A DNA stretch of 64,000 nt from Prostheceraeus crozeri (Eukaryota > Platyhelminthes > Polycladida > Euryleptidae): positions 496,001 through 560,000 of the forward strand of contig CAJQUW010007784.1 in the NCBI GenBank assembly GCA_907163375.1, written 5' to 3'. Under the pieces are notes generated by a model, which was not told where the DNA came from, did not search any database, and saw only the letters and a list, made by a program, of their open reading frames with translations. Below are positions 10,421 to 23,600 of this stretch, piece by piece. Every line of letters begins with the position of its first letter. Position 1 is the first letter of the stretch. The translations under genes and the position numbers were made by a program.

Positions 10421-11170
10421 AATCCCGAATCTCAAGAAATCGCAGATTGAAAGTGCAAAAATCAGAAATTCGCAACTGTTCCCTGTTACTCTCAACGTTG
10501 CCGCTATCAATTTGTGCATAAAGCCCAATAACCTTTAAGTTGACTTGTCAATTGTGATAGAGGCCGACTGACAGTAAACCGACTTTTGGAAATTCCCTCT
10601 CTCTGCTATTCCCACATCCCGGCATAATTATTGGTACACACATGTGCTTTGTCATAGCATAGGCGTAGTTGCTATTCTACTCAATTACAGAATCCCGTGA
10701 CGAGATTTTCCGGGACTGTGGAATCTCTACCCTCTACACACACGTATGATAAGATAACATAAAGGGCGCAAGTATATAATCACACATACAAATATGCTGA
10801 CACAACTGTAATATGTAGGCTACAATTCTTAATAAGTAATTCAAAGAAAGATGCTGAAAAGTTTTCGAAAATCGATTCGGTTTCCCCTACCGAGGCAGCA
10901 AAACATCTATAAAATACTACCAAAACAACAACTGAATAGATAAATTAACCCTGAGATTCGGGATTTGTACAAACCCAAGGAATCCCGGCATTTCAATCCC
11001 TACCCACATCACGTGCTATGATGCTATCAACATGTAGGCCTATCTATGCTTTCTTATGGGATATTTACAATTCTACTGAATCACGGGACTGATTCCGGGA
11101 TCAGCTCAATCCCAGGATTGAGATTTTCCGGGATTTTGGAATCCCTAGTCAGGATTTCGAATCCTTGATC
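10420..11170. repeat. AATCCCGG-rich repeat, probably a non-autonomous transposon
   Basis: Several phrases of the type GAGATTTTCCGGGA(C/T)T(G/T)TGGAATC occur (near 10705 and 11128), with related CCCGAATCTC, AATCCCGGC and ATTCCGGGATC strings spread over 700 bp. Similar AATCCCGG strings bracket hAT-type remnants at 42546-43330. I infer a dispersed element with CCCGGG-type ends but cannot define exact borders. Confidence 0.35.
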
Positions 11171-11390
11171 TGCGCGCACACAAAGGATTGGCGTCAGACT
11201 GAGACTCGCCATCTGTTCACAAACAATAGGACAAACACGCCGTAGTTGCTGCGCCTGATAAGTGAATCGACAAGACTTTTAACAACTCATTCAATGATGA
11301 CAGGAAACGGGAGCAGTTATGACATGATCAGCTATGATATCATCATGAATAATTTTTCTAGTCACTAATTACTTCAATTAATTAGGTACA

Positions 11391-11554
11391 CTATACTGTT
11401 TCCTAAATCAAGCAAGTGTCTCGGCTGACCAAGTGAATAAGTTCAGTAATCAATTGCATGAGCTTAAGCAGCTTACGGTTAAATTTGATGAGAACAAACA
11501 AGAGATAAAAGAGCTTTTCGTTTGTGCAACGATTTAGGAAACGGACTGCATAGT
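11391..11554. mobile_element. Small Tc1-type MITE
   Basis: The left end has ACTGTTTCCTAAATC and the right end GATTTAGGAAACGGACTGCATA, giving an inverted terminal repeat close to the CAGTCCGTTTC.. end of the Tc1-like element at 22400-24058. About 165 bp, no coding capacity. Confidence 0.45.
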
Positions 11555-12183
11555 ATTTTATCATGCATCAAATAAACTTATTTCTGTATGACACGGATGA
11601 GCATTCGTCTACATGTGAATAATTTCAATTTGAATAAATTAGCAGGCCTAGCGCTTTACAACTTTTAATTCGTCTAAGTTAACATAGTTTCATCAGAAAT
11701 GAATGTTGAGATGCGCAAGCATGTGAGTAGATAAGATCACGAAACATTTGGGCATTGATGACATTCTTTAAACAATCTTAGGGTCGATCTTAAAAATATG
11801 CCACGGATCATCTATCAGGGACATTTTAAATAAGTCTAGTAAGCCATAGATACATTGTGTGTGCAGTACATCTCAATTCTTCTGGTTGGGATTTCATTAA
11901 TTAAGTGAAAATGCAGAAAGCCTGAATTCACAAAAAATTCCTAATTATCGGCATCTATCTTTCAGTTCCCTGTAACCAAAAATTATATTTTATAATAGCA
12001 GTCTTAGCATGTGACAAAAATCTACGTCAAGTTTAAATTCATGCGTTTGCAGATCCATTTCTATGCATCTCGCAAATATATTAATGAGATAACCATGAAT
12101 GTACTAATGGCTCTTGTATCTCTCAAAATTATTAAATTTATTTGTGCATACTGTAGTATTTAGCAAGAATATAGAGTGCAGTA

Positions 12184-12272
12184 TTAGACCGGACACGACC
12201 AATATGCGAACCCAGGTCTCCCAAACGCAGAGCGAACACTCTCCACGAGACCACAGCGCCGGTACACTGTGT
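12184..12272 (-). repeat. tRNA-derived SINE head or tRNA pseudogene
   Basis: On the minus strand a box A-like TGGTCTCGTGGAGAG (12255-12241) is followed by a box B-like GGTTCGCATATT (12212-12201) at tRNA-like spacing. The flanks do not fold into a clean acceptor stem, so this is more likely a SINE head than a functional tRNA gene. Confidence 0.4.
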
Positions 12273-12299
12273 TCTGTTAAACCGCATCTTTGAGTATGA

Positions 12300-13732
12300 A
12301 ATATTTTGCAATTTATGCTCAACTTTTGGTTATGTTTGCTGATGCGGCGTTACACCCAATCAAATACGAATCGTAATGATTTTATCATTCTTGTCCATTT
12401 TATATACACTTGGCATATACATATAGATCTCAATATCTAGATATTGTAGCGGGGATGTAAAAATGACGTTATGAGCATTATCATGTTGTGATCACTATGT
12501 GAATGTGTGTTATTTATTTCACGTTATCCAATTCAATAAGATGATTTTTCAATTTCCACATGATGAAAAAGGCCCACTTCATGATTTAAGTATCAAAACT
12601 GTCGTTTGGGCAATATAATCCATTCAGGAGAAAGTTTTTGTTGAATTTATCTGATATTTTACACTTATCAAATAATGTTTCACTAACTGTCACTGACACA
12701 AATATGCACCCGTACATTTGTGTGTACGTGCATGCTGGGCGCACTGGTTTTGAACATCTTTCAGCGGAGATTAGAGACAATTTTCCGTAGGTATTTGTTA
12801 ATAAAACTTGCTAGGCCTACATCTCATTACAGGAAACTTCTATATTCGAAGCTATCTATATTTTCATTTTTCGTTAGGCATTGAATAAAAGCATATGGGA
12901 TATGGTTGTCTTTTTGGCTTCAAACAATTTTGATTTTCGTCAATATTTGTAATTTTGTTCTTATACGTTCATTCACCATGATGACCTGTGATATAGGATT
13001 TACTCAAATAAAAGAAAAATATTTGCCTTGGTGACTTCTTCATCGAGATGCATTGAATCTCATCATCACAAACATTGATGAAAAATTCGATGCAAAATGA
13101 CGTAAGTGAGATATTATTACCAATAGTGTGTTATGGTCATTTCATGTGTACAACAAAAAACTGAGACCGCAATTTCCAAAAATATACGCGTATTGCAAAT
13201 GAGACAACTGCATGCTTGACAGTTTAAGTTAGAATCTTTTATATTTCCGATTAATAAAAAATAGCTACATTTGAGGCATTGATCTTTTCAAAATTTGACT
13301 ATAATTTGATATTTTCACAAGATGCGTTAAGCTAGAATTCTAAATCTAGTAATATCAAATAATACGACATATAAAGTGAGACGCAATAAATCCTGTGTAA
13401 ATTCATGAGATGCAAGTATTTCTAAAACGGTAAAACCATGGGTAAAACCACTGTCAGTCATTAAAGTACTCATTGGTGAAATATGCCTTTGAAGTTCAAT
13501 ACAAGTACATTAATTGTTAATTGGCTCATGCCACTGTATTTCATTCGTTTGAACAACATTTTTGGGTTAAGAAGATGCTCTTAATATGCCATTGACATGA
13601 AAAAATGACGCAAAAATGCCGGAATAAGAAAAGTAGCAATTAACATGTAGCAACAAAAATACATGCTTTTCTTCTAACATTTTCAAAATATGATTTTTGA
13701 ACTCGAATCAAGAATTCAGAAATAAAGCTTAC
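12300..13732. other. Intergenic or intronic DNA downstream of the cathepsin B-like first exon
   Basis: AT-rich, no coding signal. If the gene starting at 14095 is real, this is part of its first intron; its second and third exons are not found between 13732 and 1. Confidence 0.35.
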
Positions 13733-14095
13733 CCAACAGGATCCTGTGTCTCCTTGATCACGAATTTCTAGTACGGTTGGACAATGTGACCAAACTTTCC
13801 GTGCGTCAAAGGATTCCGGTATATCTGTTGTAACATTCTCCCAACCTTTAACTGATTTTTGTGTTGCGTAATATGGTGGATTCCGTAGAACGCCAAGCTG
13901 CCGTTTTGCCTGGTATATAGTCTGAAATCGTGATATTGGTCCGGCAGTCCATGTAGTGTGTGCTTCGAGATTTATGAAATTTATCATTTCACTGCTCAAC
14001 GGCTCAATGGCTAGCTGCTCGCCCATGGGTAAAACTGTTTTCGCTTTGTATAAAACAATAAAGAGCATGTGCACAAGGTTAATAGCGATATCCAT
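13733..14095 (-). CDS. Cathepsin B-like protease, first coding exon of a third copy (partial)
   Basis: Encodes 121 residues ending at a GTAAGC splice donor (13732 downward), in the same phase (0) as the complete gene's first exon. It holds a hydrophobic N-terminus that could be a signal peptide, a propeptide ([18 protein letters not shown]), the mature start IPESFDARK, and the catalytic cysteine in GSCW. Unusually, the cysteine four residues before it is replaced: QGDTGSCW instead of QGxCGSCW. In cathepsin B that residue forms a disulfide (C26-C71 in the human mature numbering). Exons 2 and 3 are not in the remaining 13.7 kb, so the gene is incomplete, has a very long intron, or was cut by the element at 1-5471. 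Confidence 0.7.
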
Positions 14096-17000
14096 TCTAA
14101 AAAGTTGATGTCAAAAATATGAGTTAGAATATGAACTAAATATGATCTAGGAACTGTATGCAGGTTTATATCAATGGCTTCAGACGCAGAACATAGAAGT
14201 GATAAGACATTTTCCAGATGCAAGATCAATTTCTGAAGGGTTTTTCTTTACATGAGCTGGTCGTGCGTTGCGATATTTGATACGCTATTTTGAAAAGCAT
14301 TGTAATGCGCAAATCATGCGAGACGGCATATGCATATTATTTTCTAAGGATAGAATTATTCTGTCTATACAATGGATTCAACATTTATCTTAAAGTCAAC
14401 AGCAAGATGCCAAGAGATTAGTGCAGAATGTTGTCCACAACTTCTGATAAATTAGCTACATAGGAATTGCAATCATCACAATAATGAATAATTTATACGT
14501 CTATATTGATAATGCAAAGCCACAAAGCTAGTGTGTTCCAAAGTGAGTTGTTCCAAGGTCGAAGTTCTACATGCATTAGATTTAAAGAGTGTAAAAAAGA
14601 CAATGCTTTGGCGTCCGGCGCCATCAAAAGTCAATAGAACTAGGCCTATCTTGTTCTATCGGCTTAAGAAGTCGCTGGAAACCGAAGTACTGTCCCTTTT
14701 GTACTCCTCAAATCTAATAGAGATTCGACCTTAAACAAAGGATAGATGGCTTTGTGCCTTTGCTTTATCAATATGAATATGATATCCCGTCGCTTGGTTA
14801 ACTACGTGTATCTATGTTTAAATCAGATCTAACAGGCTTGCCAAAATTACGATGTAAAATTAAGAATAAAAGTCATGAGAGTGAAAAATCTTTTGAGTAA
14901 GACAGTGTGAAGTATAAGAGCTATTCATTGGTATCATTGGGGCACTTGGGACACACGCAATAGGCAGAAATAATGGCGCTCCGCACATTGTAATAACATT
15001 TGAGGTCGGTCGGTAGAAAGGCTGCTCCGCACAAAATTTATGAGAATGGAGCGCTTGATGTAAATTTTGTATTGTTCTTTTTACAAATACAACATTTAAT
15101 ATAAAAATAAAAACAATAAAAAGACATATAATAGCGCTATGCCGCATGCAATGAAGGTCGAATATTTTCAAATTTTAAATTTCCAATAAGAGCGCTTGCT
15201 ACGGTAAGGGCCAAGTATCTTTGTATTGATCTTTGCATTCGTGAACAAAGTGGACATTTTCAACAGTTTCTATAAGACCTAGATAGACATTTTGTGATCA
15301 CGTAGAAGTCGATTTTTTTACAAGAAACTTCACTATTTACAATCCCCTAGCAATATATTTCTAAGCGACACAGTACTGTACATGCATTGAATTATTAAAT
15401 GCAGTGACTTTATGAACGCACTGTATCAACAGAACGAAATCGTGGTCGCGCATGTTTTTAAAATATTCTTCCTCTATATTAAAATTATAAACAACTTGAC
15501 TATTTCTTTAGAGTTAATTCCTTATTGATATTCGAGTAAGCGAAAAGGCAAACATGTAAATTTGTTGTAGACTATACTTTTGAAAATTGTGGTCTAAGAT
15601 AAACCTTGATATTTTTCTCTTAAAAGAATGGTAACATACAATAGATGGCAATTCTTTTTCGTTTCAATGCTTAGTATTGAGGAAAGAGATTTGAGAGTCT
15701 CTTATAATATACCATAAGATTCCTTATAAATTGCATGTTTATTAATGGTTGCTAAAATCATTTCAACATCTCATATTCCCAAACACTCGGTGAAGTTCCT
15801 CGTGCCTGATAGCGTCATCTCGCTGTCGGTTGCTTTCTCTTAAATCCTACAGATTTCGTGACTTTTTTCGGCAAACCTGCTTCACCACTACCCATCAGTA
15901 AAAGTCCAAAACACTCAAATCCGGATCTCGGATCCCAAACTCCCTTAGATATAACTCTTGTTTGGAATAATCCACTCAAATATCGAATGTATATTTTCAT
16001 CGTTAATTCGTCGACGAACGAAGCAATAATTTTGTCAAATATTTTTTACAATAATAAGTGAATATCAGCCCAAGCATATTCTCTTGCATTGACAACACCA
16101 TGCTTAGCTTCGATACTCAAAAAAGTTGGTAGCTGACAGATGTGAAGTTAAATTCAAATTTTAAATCATTTTGAATGTCACAAGCTATTCAATAGCGCTT
16201 TCAAACGAGCCAGTGGCTCTCTGCATGTGCTAGATATCTACAATTGTAAGATTACGACTATTTTTTGGTAAAACATGGTTTAGAAGAGGTGCACGGTGAC
16301 TTTATGGACGCACTGGCCTACATTCTCATGCTTGTTTTGGGATAGAGGCGATACAATTCTCATATGACTATCACTCAGAAGTTGCCTTAAATCAGTGCTT
16401 CGCAACGTTTAATATCATGTGGCCCAATTTTTGCTTAATCAAGAATTCGAGGCCAGAATTTTTAATGAAGTTACTTCTGCAGGGCTTGCTTTATAAATAA
16501 AAAATGAGTTAATCAAATTAGCTCATTTTGCTTATAAATCGAAGACTGTGATCATAAAATGAAGAATATGTGCCTTGGTGCTCTATTGCACTGGCGGTAT
16601 TGGTTTATTTGAATCAATAAATATTGTGATACTTGCACTAGAAAGTATTTCGTAACCTTGAGGTTTAAGTTTTGATATGCAGGTCTTTTGATTAACGTAA
16701 AAGTGCTAAAATAATAATGAACAAAAATGATCGAATACCGTTACATGAAATATATTTCCACCTCTTCGACACAGTACACAGTAAACACCAAGGTACACAC
16801 CCTTCGGCACAGTGGCTGTCATTTTATTGAACTTGAAATGTGCAACTTTATAAAAAGAATAAAATGTCGCGAAAGAGTGTGACCACTCAGGTTTTGTCAG
16901 GAATATGGCAATTCACTTCATCTCGTGAGCTTGTGTTTGATCCAGCTGGATATTTTAAACTTCGATTGGCAGAATTCTTTTCACTTGAGATGCTGAAACA

Positions 17001-20000
17001 CAAAAATTTTTGGAAACATTGTTCTTATCGTATTTACGCAAATAAGGATCGTTTTTCCTGATTGATAAGAAAAGATAGCCTGGGAGTCCAGGTGACTTCG
17101 TAACGGAAGGAGACGATTCTCAGTTGCGAGGATATTGTTATGCAAAAACTTGTGCTATAAATCGTATTAGTGAGGTCCAAAAGTAGTGCAGATTTGTATT
17201 GTTATTGCAATTTCAACTACAAATAGGACTGCGAAATTGCATTTAGGCATAAAATTAGGTTGCTGTACAGTATTCGGTAATTGCATGTAATTAATTGACC
17301 TTTCTAAATAATTCTCACGAATCTGATATAGGCCTACATAATCTCGAATTCGAGACTTCGAGATCTCGGTATTTGGAAACCATTGCACTCAAGATTTCGA
17401 GATTGAGAGGAGAGATCGAGATTGAATTCACTAAACATACCCCAAGGTCGTTAAAACAACGAAATTTCAACCTTGCTACAAAAGATTTCAAAATGGTATA
17501 ATTAGAAAACATATGAGCAACCGCAAAGAAATCAAGCTTGGATACCAAACATTCTCAAAAAAATAAAATTTTTGACAGATCTCATACTCAACATGGACTA
17601 GAAATTACAGAGGCTTCACTAATCAAGAAATATCAAGCAGCATTAAACAAATAAGATCAAGAGTTGTTAACGAGACGATTGGTTCTGCTGTGAGTACTTA
17701 GCTATGCTTACTTTTCATTTCTATCACACAGCTTTTTCCTGTTATTTTGGTATTTAATTGTGTATGAATGATATATAGATATCTCAATGTGCATAAGATA
17801 CTTATCTTGAAGTTGGATAACTCTTGCATCCGAAGCTCCGGCTTGAATTTTATTGAAATGGTTCTCAGAAATAGCATTATAGGTGAAATACATTAATTTA
17901 TTAATTTATGAATATATTTATTTATATGCGTTCGGGTGCATCTGCGCGTACATTTATATGTCAAAACTATGAAGAGGAAGTTTTCTTTTATGACAATGAT
18001 TCTTATATAAGGATTTATAGATCCGCGAACGGAATATCATACCTTGATATAGAGTAAGACGCATAATACACATTTCAAAGGGCCAGGCGAACAATAATTT
18101 CAGGAGGGAAAAGATTTGAACAAATGTTTTATTTTTGATTTTTATAAACTGTAAAGACGAAAATGCAGCATACAATAGTGACGAAGTTATTATGATAAAA
18201 GCCACCAAATTTACAAATGAGCGGAAAACAACAAAACTGAAAATACTTCATGTATGGCAAAATATGGAATGAAATGGGAATGAGTGGCAAAAAACATGTT
18301 GCTTGCTTAGTGCACTTGAAATAATATCAAATATAATAAATAGCAAAAGATTTATTTTCTATTTAATATTTCTTGTTACTTTAATGCTGCGTATTCACAC
18401 AGTCATCGACTTGAAATATCTAGAAACCTTCAGTATTTTGCACGTATGTTTATGAATTTTAATTTATCTAGCTCAAATACTTTCATATGAAATTCCCCAT
18501 TGATGGAATTTTATAGGAATGGTTCAGGGAATGCGAATAATTCGACTGTAATGAGTGCATGGGCGGTGATATCGGTGGGGCCTTGGCCTTCCTGTCAATT
18601 TTCCAATTTAAGGAGCAGGCTACAGGCTGGTTTTTTAATTTTATCTTCAAAGGCCATCGGCCAGTTTTTGCTTATTTTTGCAAAATTCATCTGAAAGGAT
18701 TTATTTGATCCAAATGCAGCAAAATCAGAATTTTTAGCATTCCGAGGAATTTCTCCAGTGTGGTTTGAAAGGAAACTCGGTAATGTTTTGTCTTTGTGCA
18801 ACTTACAGGCGCGGCCATGCTGAACCGCATTTGTACAATTAGTCAGTACAACAGACAACACTTTATGCGCTTTGCTGTAGTGTTCAAGTGTTCAGATCAT
18901 TCTGGTTTTATTTTGCATTTATACGCAATGTGCCTGAAACACTACGCACTTCACTTTCCAAGGGAATTCGCAAAGCAGGTGATCGTTTATGTGATATTTT
19001 TTGCCAGATCTTTCAATCGTCCCACACGGTAATCGCCAGGGAAATGACAAGATTCCCTCGTCAAGATTTTCCTGGCGTTGATCGTCGGATGATTGAATGA
19101 CTAAAATAAAAATCTCGTAAATGTACATCTGCTTTGCGGATTCGCTTGAAAAGCCTTCATTGCAAGTATGAGTACTGTCAAAAGATAAGATGGAGTAGGT
19201 TACTGATGCTTCCATAAAGCAGTCTTTCTTTACTGACTAAATATACTGTTTGTGTTTTTTTGCTTCCTCATGTCAGGGTGTACTTTTAGTATGATAGAGC
19301 TCCTATTTTAGAAGTCATGGTGTAATGTATTGTTGCATAGCAAAGTGGCAGACATAAGAGTTCTTGACGAAAGGCGGACTGAAAAGTCCGTCTTACAGCC
19401 TTTGTAAGATATAAGCCTATACAAGTTTGTTATCATATGGGCCATTTACAATTCTGCTATAAATCAGCAGTCTTATTTCGAACACGGACTCGGACTAGGT
19501 CAAAAACAATCTATCGAGTCCACAGCCCTGGACAAGACTCTGCACATCGACATAATAGTACCGTAATGTATAGTATCGCTTCATTATGTGTACTGTATTA
19601 TATAAAATATATTCCACATATAATATACAACACATGTAACATTGTGCAATCGATCCATTCTATATCGCTAGAAAGTATTATTGTCGGTTTTATCATAAAC
19701 TTTCTACATCATTTCAATTTCATTCACCTCCATATTCATCAAACAAAAAAATATATAAATAGCCAAGAGTGAAGAAAAATGAATGATTCCTCCCTCGACC
19801 ATTCCATTACAAGACCGTGTGGACGAAATACTATTTGAATTCTTCATTATTCATGTCAATGAATGAATTGCGCTGATATTTTAGATTTCTTGAAATTGCA
19901 AAGCTCCTATAAAGAATATAAGTCCATGTCGGCCTTAGTTAAACTGCAAGACATACACGTAGATATACTAGTTATGTCGTTAGCAAACTGTCAGCAGTTG

Positions 20001-20135
20001 TAGACTTATCGAGGTCGGGAATCAATTGGAATTTATTTCAAATTTAATAAGAAGCCCATTATTTCCGGGGATTTATCAAGACCGTCTTGAGATAGTACTC
20101 TAATACAGAACATAAGATCGATGTATCATAAAAGC
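14096..20135. other. Long intergenic stretch between cathepsin B copies
   Basis: Six kilobases of AT-rich DNA without a supportable gene. The only local structure noted is at 17336-17425, where palindromic strings (TCTCGAATTCGAGA, CGAGATCTCG, ATTTCGAGATTGAG) cluster. A phrase CAGTGCTTCGCAACG..ATGTGGCCC near 16394 resembles hAT-type MITE ends. Confidence 0.35.
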
Positions 20136-20141
20136 TTTATT
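20136..20141 (-). terminator. Polyadenylation signal of the cathepsin B gene
   Basis: AATAAA on the minus strand, about 170 nt after the stop codon of exon 3. The same AATAAA and surrounding 3' UTR wording recur after the decayed exon at 44940-45262 (signal at 44790-44795), supporting this as the real 3' end. Confidence 0.6.
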
Positions 20142-20309
20142 GATGCAACAGTAGACTGCGTGTATAAGTAAGCATATAGCATGTAGAGACGACCAACAAA
20201 AATATGAAAAGTTCCTGATGTTCATTTATAAAATTAGGGATTGTGATCATGTCACAATTATTGTCACACAATTATTTACAAACAGACAATTCACAAATTG
20301 AGAGGATAA

Positions 20310-20635
20310 TTACTTCCTTTCTGCTGGGATTCCTGCTGTAATCGAACTTTCAATTCCACATTCTCCTTTTCCTCGAAGGATCTTAAAGTATCCGTTGTCA
20401 CCCCAATCGGAATTCCACGAGTTGGCCACCAACCAATACGGCGTTTCATTCTCAACTCCCCAACCTAAGATACGGATGGCATGTCCACCGAGAAGATCAC
20501 CAGCAACATGTTGATATACACCTTTTTTGTAGTGGAGAAAATCAGCGTACACATCAAATGCTGCTTCCACGGGTCCATTTGTCATAATCTCCCGTTGGAT
20601 ATTCGAGATTCCCATCACCTCGTAGGAAGAATTAC
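20310..20635 (-). CDS. CTSB: Cathepsin B exon 3 (catalytic His and Asn, stop)
   Basis: Begins after the acceptor TTTCCAG with two bases completing a split Gly codon. It encodes the C-terminal domain with [11 protein letters not shown] and ANSWNSDWG and ends with TAA at 20310-20312. A 216-bp central block (20371-20586) is almost identical to the pseudogenic exon at 44940-45262. Confidence 0.92.
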
Positions 20636-23600
20636 CTGGAAACGTAATAATACCATAAATGTAATACCAAAGTGATTGAATAGAGTAATCATTACAACAC
20701 AACCGTAAGGTAACATTACGTAAGGTACCAGATCATCTCCAATCTACTGCCCGGTCCTATTTGATGTTCATGTAAATGGAATAATTGAAAGCATTTGATT
20801 TCAGAGCATCACTCATTAGTGTCGCGGGAAGAATACATGCATGTGTGCTTGAAAGCAGTTTAGTAGTGTTATAGTAAGAGAACATTCCTGATAATTTCGA
20901 TTGATATAAAGGGCACATCTCACTCGCAGAAACTAGGCATGTAGCAATAGTATCAAACGTTAATGCATCTGCTTATGATGATAATTGTGAACTGCATGAA
21001 GTTGATCAATGTTCAACTAATGATCACATAGCCATGCAATCACCAGCAAATGACACTAATGAAAGTCAAAGCAAATTAGTTTTCAAAAGAAAATCTTGTG
21101 ATGCATATCATGATTAGAAATAGCCAAGGAAAGAAAAATCTATATACTTGTCTTAGAACAAGTCATTTTTTCAATTTGCGAATGGAGTGACGACTTTAAA
21201 GGTCCATTCACACCGAGCCGCGTGGCGAGGGGCGGGAGAGGGGGATGTTACACAATAACGAAATTACAATTACAGATACCATATCATGATGGACACTTCT
21301 ATTGCTAAATAATTAACATATTCACATTCCTTGTGTAACATGCATTCGAATGAGCCCAAACAAGACACTATTATATGACATTTTCCCGAGATCGTCAACT
21401 AACGTACTCATTTTTCAGAATTTTCATGAAATCAAATGTAGCATTTCAAGCATTCTGAGTAGACTCGAAATTGATATCTAAACGACACATTTTCGAGGAA
21501 ATGCAAATTTATACATTTTGCATTAGATCTACGAGCGTGAACAATGTGTGATGTAATCAGGTTCTCAGATCTGCAAGTTTCATCCGACGAGAATAGTTCG
21601 CTGATGAATAATTGAAATGTTGCTGGGGGCAGTTTATTTTAGAGAAATTTTCGATGAGTTTTGGTAGACCAACGGTCTGGCCAGAAGATAGAGAAGATAA
21701 GATGAGAGAATATCATAGAGAATATGAGAAGATTACTGAGGTCAGTAGGAAATGGTGATGAAACGGCATTCCGGCCTATTAATTTTAAAAGAAAATACGA
21801 ATCTACAGAAATTATTCTCTTGAGTATCAAAATCTGTAAGTTGTTGTTGTCGCATGATTGAGGGAATGTCGGATCAAATATTTCATTGCAATCATTTATC
21901 AAGCTGTGAAAACAATTATAAATTAATCGGCAGTTGTCATGCACTGAGAGTTACAAACGAGCATTTTTGAGGAAAACAAATTGTTACTGATTGCATAATA
22001 AACACCACCTTATTCGTGAAATTTCCTTTTAAATGAAGTGTTTCAACTAAATTGGTTAAAAATTCTACGATCTGCATCAAATAAACGATATGAAGCGTTT
22101 TGATGACTTCACCGCAATGCTTGAAGGAGTGGCGAACAATTAAATTAAAGACAGATGAAAGAGCCGACATTGCTAAAGTTATTTTTTTCCAATTGCAAAT
22201 TAAGTACGGCATACTTCTGAGTGATTGTCATTGCAAATTAATCGGATATGACCATTGCTATAAACTACACAATTTTGCGAAAACTAATCATTTGATATTT
22301 CACATTTGTAAAGAATAGGGTTTTAAGGACACACATATAATATGCACATCTTCATTCACAGGGTGACAACAAGGCACCTTGGTGGCAGATCATGAAATAC
22401 AGTCCGTTTCATAAAAAGTGGATCATCATAAAATTTGACTAAATAAAACATAAGTATGATACAGAAAGCATTTTTCATGTCATTTCATGTCCCTAATACA
22501 TTTAAATGTCCTTATATAATCTGATAAGCTATGATACAGCAACGGTTCTTAAGAAGCTAATATTTTGTGGCCCTACCCTTATTGTCAATGAAATTACCAA
22601 TTCGTCTAGGCATTGATTCGATGATATCGTTGATTTTTGACTGATCTAACTTTCTCCACTCTCTTTTTAATAGTGACGTAAGTTGTGATACGCCATCTGT
22701 AGGTAGCAGTGAACGACGAACGTTACGTTTTAGAATACTCCATACATTTTCTATGGGATTCAGATCAGGAGAACGAGCTGGCCAAGATAATGTCCTAAGC
22801 CCTAATTGAGACTTGCATAAGTTGACTCTACTACTCCTGTGACACGTAGCATTATCATCCATTCCAAATAACCAAGTCGATGGATCACCAAGTTGATCTG
22901 TCATTTGGCCAATGTTCATTCGTAAAACATTCACATAGCGTTCAGAATTCATGGTTCCTTGCTGTATGTGAAGTTCAGAGCAGCCATTGGTCCAAATGCC
23001 AGCCCAAATCAATAGAGTCGCACCACCTTGTACCCGGGGACGATGTAAATGTCTCGGAATTTCCTGATCAGATTTTATCCATAATCTCAATCGACCATCA
23101 CTATCCTTCAGACGGACTGATGCCTCATCAGACCAGACAACCCGATCCCATTGATTTCGCCAGTGACAATGACTCATTGCCCATCTGAGACGTCTTTTTG
23201 TATGCTGATCTGATGATTCGATCTGAGAGGGCCTCTTACAGCTCTTGAAATTCGACTCAATAAGTCTTCTACGAATAGTGGACTTAGAAATAGACGAGTC
23301 TAGTGCAGCCATCTCAGTTAATGAGAGACTTGGATCAACTTTAACAAATCTCAAAATTAGGCGGTCTCTACGTTTGGATGTTTTGCGTGGACGGCCAGAG
23401 CCCTCTTTACGACAGGGTCGAAAATCATCATTATGCCATCGATGCACATTTGTGTAAGGGACATTTAGTCGCTTGCTTGTAGCTCGCAAAGAAAACCCTA
23501 GTTCTAGCAAGGCTGACACTTTGCCTTTTGTGAATGCGATCTCGTTATTGTTCATTTGTGCTTTGTATTGTTTTCAACCGGTAAGAGATAGATTTCTAGC

